A DNA stretch of 9,163 nt from assembly GCA_037442205.1 (NCBI GenBank), contig JBBIQS010000148.1:1-9163 (forward strand). Reading direction: 5' to 3'. Under the pieces are notes generated by a model. The model had not been told where the DNA came from. It saw only the letters and a list, made by a program, of their open reading frames with translations, and made no database searches. The first letter of the stretch is position 1, and every line of letters begins with the position of its first letter. Position numbers and translations under genes: made by a program. This DNA comes from JBBIQS01 sp037442205 (GTDB lineage Bacteria > Myxococcota > Myxococcia > Myxococcales > UBA5297). Below are positions 7,070 through 9,163 of the stretch, piece by piece.

Positions 7070-8749
7070 CTACTTCGCCAGGCCGAGCTTGCGCAGCAGC
7101 GCGCGAGTGGCTTCGCAGCTCTCCGGGCTCGGGAAGTGGCCCTCGCTGAGCCGCTCCGGCTTGACGCCGGCGTCGGTGACCGCGATCGCGAAGACGCAGC
7201 CGACCAGGTCGTTGCCCTTCAGCAGCGGCAGGTTCTGGAAGTACCTGCTTGCCGCTTCCTCACCCTTGGCCTTGATGTCCGCGGGAACGCAGGTCGCGAG
7301 CAGGTCGCTGGTCTTGGCGAAGACCAACTTGAGATCGACGCCGGAGCCGTCGCCGGCGGACTTCCTGGCGGTGTCGTGGAGAGTCTTCGCGCAGCTGGAT
7401 ACCTGGTCGAAGCGCTTCTGCAGCCCGCGGGCGGCGTCGAGCGCGCGTTGGACTCCCTCGGACTTGATGGCGCCGGAGGCCTTCAGCTGTTCCAGCAGCT
7501 TGACGAAGGCCTGCGCGCCTTCCTCGGGGTCGCGGAAGTCGAATTCGGCGAAGCGAGCGGCGAAGGAGGCCTCGTCGAAGCCGGCGAAGTCGCCGTTGAC
7601 CCCGGCGAACTCTCCCACCGCGCCCATCAATTTGGTGATCTCCTCGTTGCGGACCTCGGGATCACTGCCGAACAGGCCGCCCAGGATGCTGTTGATCAGG
7701 CCGATCGCCGCGGTGCACAGCGGCGGCGGTGCGCCGAAGTACATGCACGTCGCGGCGGCGGCCAGCTGCTCGAAGGGGGTCGGGCCTCCCTTGCCGCCTT
7801 TTCCTCCCGAGGAGTGGGAATCTCCGCCTCCGCCGTTCTCCACCACCGGCTTGCCCTCGCCCGAGTCCGCCTGGTCGGTCCCGCCGTGGCTTCCCTCGCC
7901 CCCGGCGATTGTCTGCATTGCTCCGCCGTCGACTCCGCTTGCCGTGGTCGCACCGCCGTCGTTGGCCGCGACGCTGGAGTCCTTGCCGCCGTCGAGATTC
8001 GCCCTGGGATCAGCCGGGGAGTTGGGAGCGACGGGCGAGTGCGGGTCTGAATTCGCTCCAGCGCCCTGCTTCTTGCCGCTGGCAAGGTCGGGGATCTTCA
8101 CTCCCTCGCGCTGGGCGGTCTTGGCTACCTCCTTGCCGTGGGCGATCGCCTCGCTGACGGAGACCGGCGCCTCGGGGTGAAGGATCCGCACCGCCTCGGA
8201 GGCCTTGAGGCCCGAGAGGAAACTCTGCTCGGCCTTGGAGACAGCAGGGAACTCGGCGCCTCCCTGGTGCTTCTCGCGCCCGGTCTTCTCGGCGCCGGCG
8301 ACGTCCCCAGCAAGCTTGGCGCATTCCCCGACCAGGGTAGCTCGCAGGAACTCTTCATTAATAGAGTGGACCGCGGCGGCGGGTTCACTGCAGCCGGCGA
8401 GGCGGGCGCGCACTCCGTTGGCCCAGGCGACTTCCGCGGACGGACCCCGGCCCTGTGCGGCGCGGAACCCGATCCAGGCGACCGTTCCCACGGAGGTGGC
8501 GATGAGCAGCCAGCGCACCGCGATGGGGAACAGCCCTTCGCCTGGGACCTTCCGCGCCGCACTCCACCCGGCCAAGGCGCCGGCCACGGCGAATCCCAGG
8601 GCCAGGGCGAGCGGGAGCGGGCTGAACCACAGCTCGTTGGCGGTGATGATCTGCCACGGGGCAGGCTGCGACAGCTTCCAGTAGGCGAGCGTACCGACGA
8701 ATCCAACCAGGGCGCCGTCGGCGGCACCCATCAACGACTTGCGATCCAC
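7070..8749 (-). CDS. Membrane protein of unknown function with Gly/Asp/Ser-rich linker and Cys-containing C-terminal domain
   Basis: A protein of 559 residues that I do not recognise. Residues about 11-27 (weak), 45-63 and 74-97 are hydrophobic, giving two or three N-terminal membrane helices. Residues 98-222 look soluble and helical, with repeated Ala/Glu/Lys. Residues 225-322 are low complexity, dominated by Gly, Asp, Ser, Ala and Pro, with runs such as GGGGDSHSSGGKGGKGG, so probably a flexible tether. At 327-361 there is a hydrophobic segment holding two Cys residues (335 and 345) around a Pro triplet, which could be a further membrane-associated segment. The C-terminal region is mostly helical, with Cys at 453, 487, 518 and 545. 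The start is GTG, supported by GGGGGTGA at 6-base core spacing; the next in-frame ATG is codon 7. It lies 46 bases upstream of MoxR on the same strand, so probably in the same operon. A role as a further envelope component of the MoxR system is inferred from context only. Confidence 0.85.
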   Translation of the reverse strand: MDRKSLMGAADGALVGFVGTLAYWKLSQPAPWQIITANELWFSPLPLALALGFAVAGALAGWSAARKVPGEGLFPIAVRWLLIATSVGTVAWIGFRAAQGRGPSAEVAWANGVRARLAGCSEPAAAVHSINEEFLRATLVGECAKLAGDVAGAEKTGREKHQGGAEFPAVSKAEQSFLSGLKASEAVRILHPEAPVSVSEAIAHGKEVAKTAQREGVKIPDLASGKKQGAGANSDPHSPVAPNSPADPRANLDGGKDSSVAANDGGATTASGVDGGAMQTIAGGEGSHGGTDQADSGEGKPVVENGGGGDSHSSGGKGGKGGPTPFEQLAAAATCMYFGAPPPLCTAAIGLINSILGGLFGSDPEVRNEEITKLMGAVGEFAGVNGDFAGFDEASFAARFAEFDFRDPEEGAQAFVKLLEQLKASGAIKSEGVQRALDAARGLQKRFDQVSSCAKTLHDTARKSAGDGSGVDLKLVFAKTSDLLATCVPADIKAKGEEAASRYFQNLPLLKGNDLVGCVFAIAVTDAGVKPERLSEGHFPSPESCEATRALLRKLGLAK

Positions 8750-8752
8750 GTT

Positions 8753-8760
8753 TCACCCCC
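8753..8760 (-). promoter_or_regulatory. Strong ribosome-binding site that fixes the GTG start at 8749
   Basis: The minus strand reads GGGGGTGA, one base different from the ideal GGAGGTGA. Six bases separate the G-run from GTG. This favours GTG at 8749 over the ATG at codon 7 (8731). Confidence 0.6.
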
Positions 8761-8788
8761 AACATGCCGATCGATGTCGGCGATCTGA

Positions 8789-9036
8789 TCAAGGACGATC
8801 GATTTCCACCGTGAGCTGAAGGTTGACGGCGCCGCGCGTCACTTTGAAGCTCGGCTCGGCCCCGAGCACGCAATGATCTTTGCCGGCGCATTTGGCCTCG
8901 ACCGCGGCCCGGCCGGCGGCGCGTTCCTCGGCGGTGGGGTTCTCATCGCCGAGGTCGAAGGAATTGGCCGGCAGCACCAGCCGGCCCAGGTCGAGCTCGC
9001 CCTGGCGCAGCGCCACGTAGACGAATCCGCCCTTGC
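8789..9036 (-). pseudogene. C-terminal remnant of an unrecognised host gene, cut by an IS630-type element
   Basis: The frame ends with TGA at 8789-8791 and reads upstream as protein-like sequence (GKGGFVYVALRQGELDLGRL and onward) until it meets the transposase end near 9037. The frame is closed by a TGA at 9062-9064. The only start in the open frame is GTG at 9016, which would give 75 residues (8789-9016), but the sequence just upstream of it still looks coding. Of about 82 codons in the fragment only 14 end in A or T. I therefore read it as the tail of a longer gene whose 5' part was separated by the insertion. The fragment has two Cys residues (in EAKCAGKDHC) and ends in a beta-rich stretch, VNLQLTVEID. 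Function is unknown. It lies 39 bases upstream of the membrane-protein gene on the same strand and was probably part of the same operon. It could still be translated as a short protein from GTG 9016. Confidence 0.6.
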
Positions 9037-9163
9037 CTAGTGCACCGCCGTCGAGATCCGTTCAAGCATCCGCCGGTGCGATTGGATGATTGCCTGGGCA
9101 GGTTTGGTCCAGGCAAAGGGGGTTGGGTGCGCGTTCCAGGACCGCAAATAGGCGCGTAGATGC
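9037..9163 (-). CDS. IS630-family transposase, C-terminal end (5' part outside the window)
   Basis: Reading the minus strand from 9162 gives 41 codons ending in TAG at 9037-9039. The peptide holds the IS630 C-terminal signature: YLRSWN, then PTPFAWTKPAQAII, then a basic helix (SHRRMLERI) and a terminal His before the stop. This WN...PFxWTK..xxI pattern is typical of the tail following the DDE catalytic core, which lies outside the window, so activity cannot be judged. Eleven of 41 codons end in A or T, a higher share than in the neighbouring host fragment, which fits an acquired element. Confidence 0.85.
   Translation of the reverse strand, partial: HLRAYLRSWNAHPTPFAWTKPAQAIIQSHRRMLERISTAVH
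9037..9163 (-). mobile_element. Terminal part of an IS630-type insertion sequence
   Basis: The visible end contains the transposase tail. The stop codon TAG sits in CTAG (9037-9040). IS630 elements insert at TA, with CTAG as a known preferred site, and host-like coding sequence begins immediately to the left. I place the element boundary at this TA tentatively. The terminal inverted repeat cannot be confirmed because the other end is outside the window. Confidence 0.6.

Noticed and set aside
2000..7149. Very long plus-strand ORFs (2000-3673, 3794-5338, 5218-7149)
   Set aside because: They are antisense to genes with clear motifs (MoxR, DUF58-like) and encode Arg/Gly/Ala-rich low-complexity protein. 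They are expected from high GC and strong third-position bias.
7052..8180. Plus-strand ORFs opposite the unrecognised membrane protein (7052-8050, 7089-8180)
   Set aside because: The minus-strand frame has convincing membrane helices, a good ribosome-binding site and operon placement. The plus frames read as Ser/Pro-rich or Gln/Ala/Gly-rich shadow protein.
8766..8781. Hairpin with 5-bp GCCGA stem between the host fragment and the membrane-protein gene
   Set aside because: The stem is short and no T-run follows on either strand, so it is not a supported terminator.
8768..8803. Two copies of CGATCGAT 28 bases apart upstream of the GTG start
   Set aside because: Could be an operator pair, but the motif is short and self-complementary, one copy lies inside the coding end of the preceding fragment, and no regulator is known.

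Overview
The window is GC-rich throughout, with coding frames that favour G or C in the third codon position. All recognisable genes lie on the minus strand, so transcription runs from the right edge to the left. Base composition, gene style and the long Ala/Arg/Gly-rich proteins suggest a high-GC Gram-negative bacterium, possibly a myxobacterium-like lineage. That placement is an inference from style, because no taxonomic marker gene is present.

Layout from right to left, in transcription order. At the right edge (about 9037-9163) is the C-terminal end of an IS630-family transposase. It abuts, at a CTAG, what looks like the surviving C-terminal end of a host gene (8789-9036). Next is a membrane protein with a Gly/Asp/Ser-rich linker and a Cys-containing C-terminal domain (7070-8749, GTG start). 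It is followed by a 662-residue MoxR-type AAA+ ATPase (5035-7023). Then comes a very large protein of 1362 residues (950-5038) with two N-terminal membrane helices, a region of about 980 residues predicted outside the cytoplasm, a third helix and a C-terminal DUF58-type von Willebrand A-like domain. The last gene (1-953) starts inside the end of the big one, has the same two-helix N-terminal layout, and runs off the left edge. The last three genes are joined by two ATGA stop/start overlaps, which points to one translationally coupled operon.

As a system this is a divergent version of the MoxR / DUF58 / BatA-like ('aerotolerance'-type) membrane AAA+ module. The family pattern is a cytoplasmic MoxR ATPase working with membrane-anchored VWA-fold proteins. 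Here the BatA-like sensor part and the DUF58 part are fused in one polypeptide. By the positive-inside rule, DUF58 lies next to MoxR in the cytoplasm and the sensor part lies outside. In all three places where a VWA metal site would be expected, the DxSxS residues are changed. MoxR carries both an insertion between Walker A and Walker B and a C-terminal extension of about 270 residues. The substrate and the physiological role cannot be read from the sequence.

No rRNA, tRNA, CRISPR array, riboswitch or clear factor-independent terminator was seen. There is no gene-free stretch longer than about 50 bases. Several very long plus-strand ORFs are antisense shadows caused by high GC.
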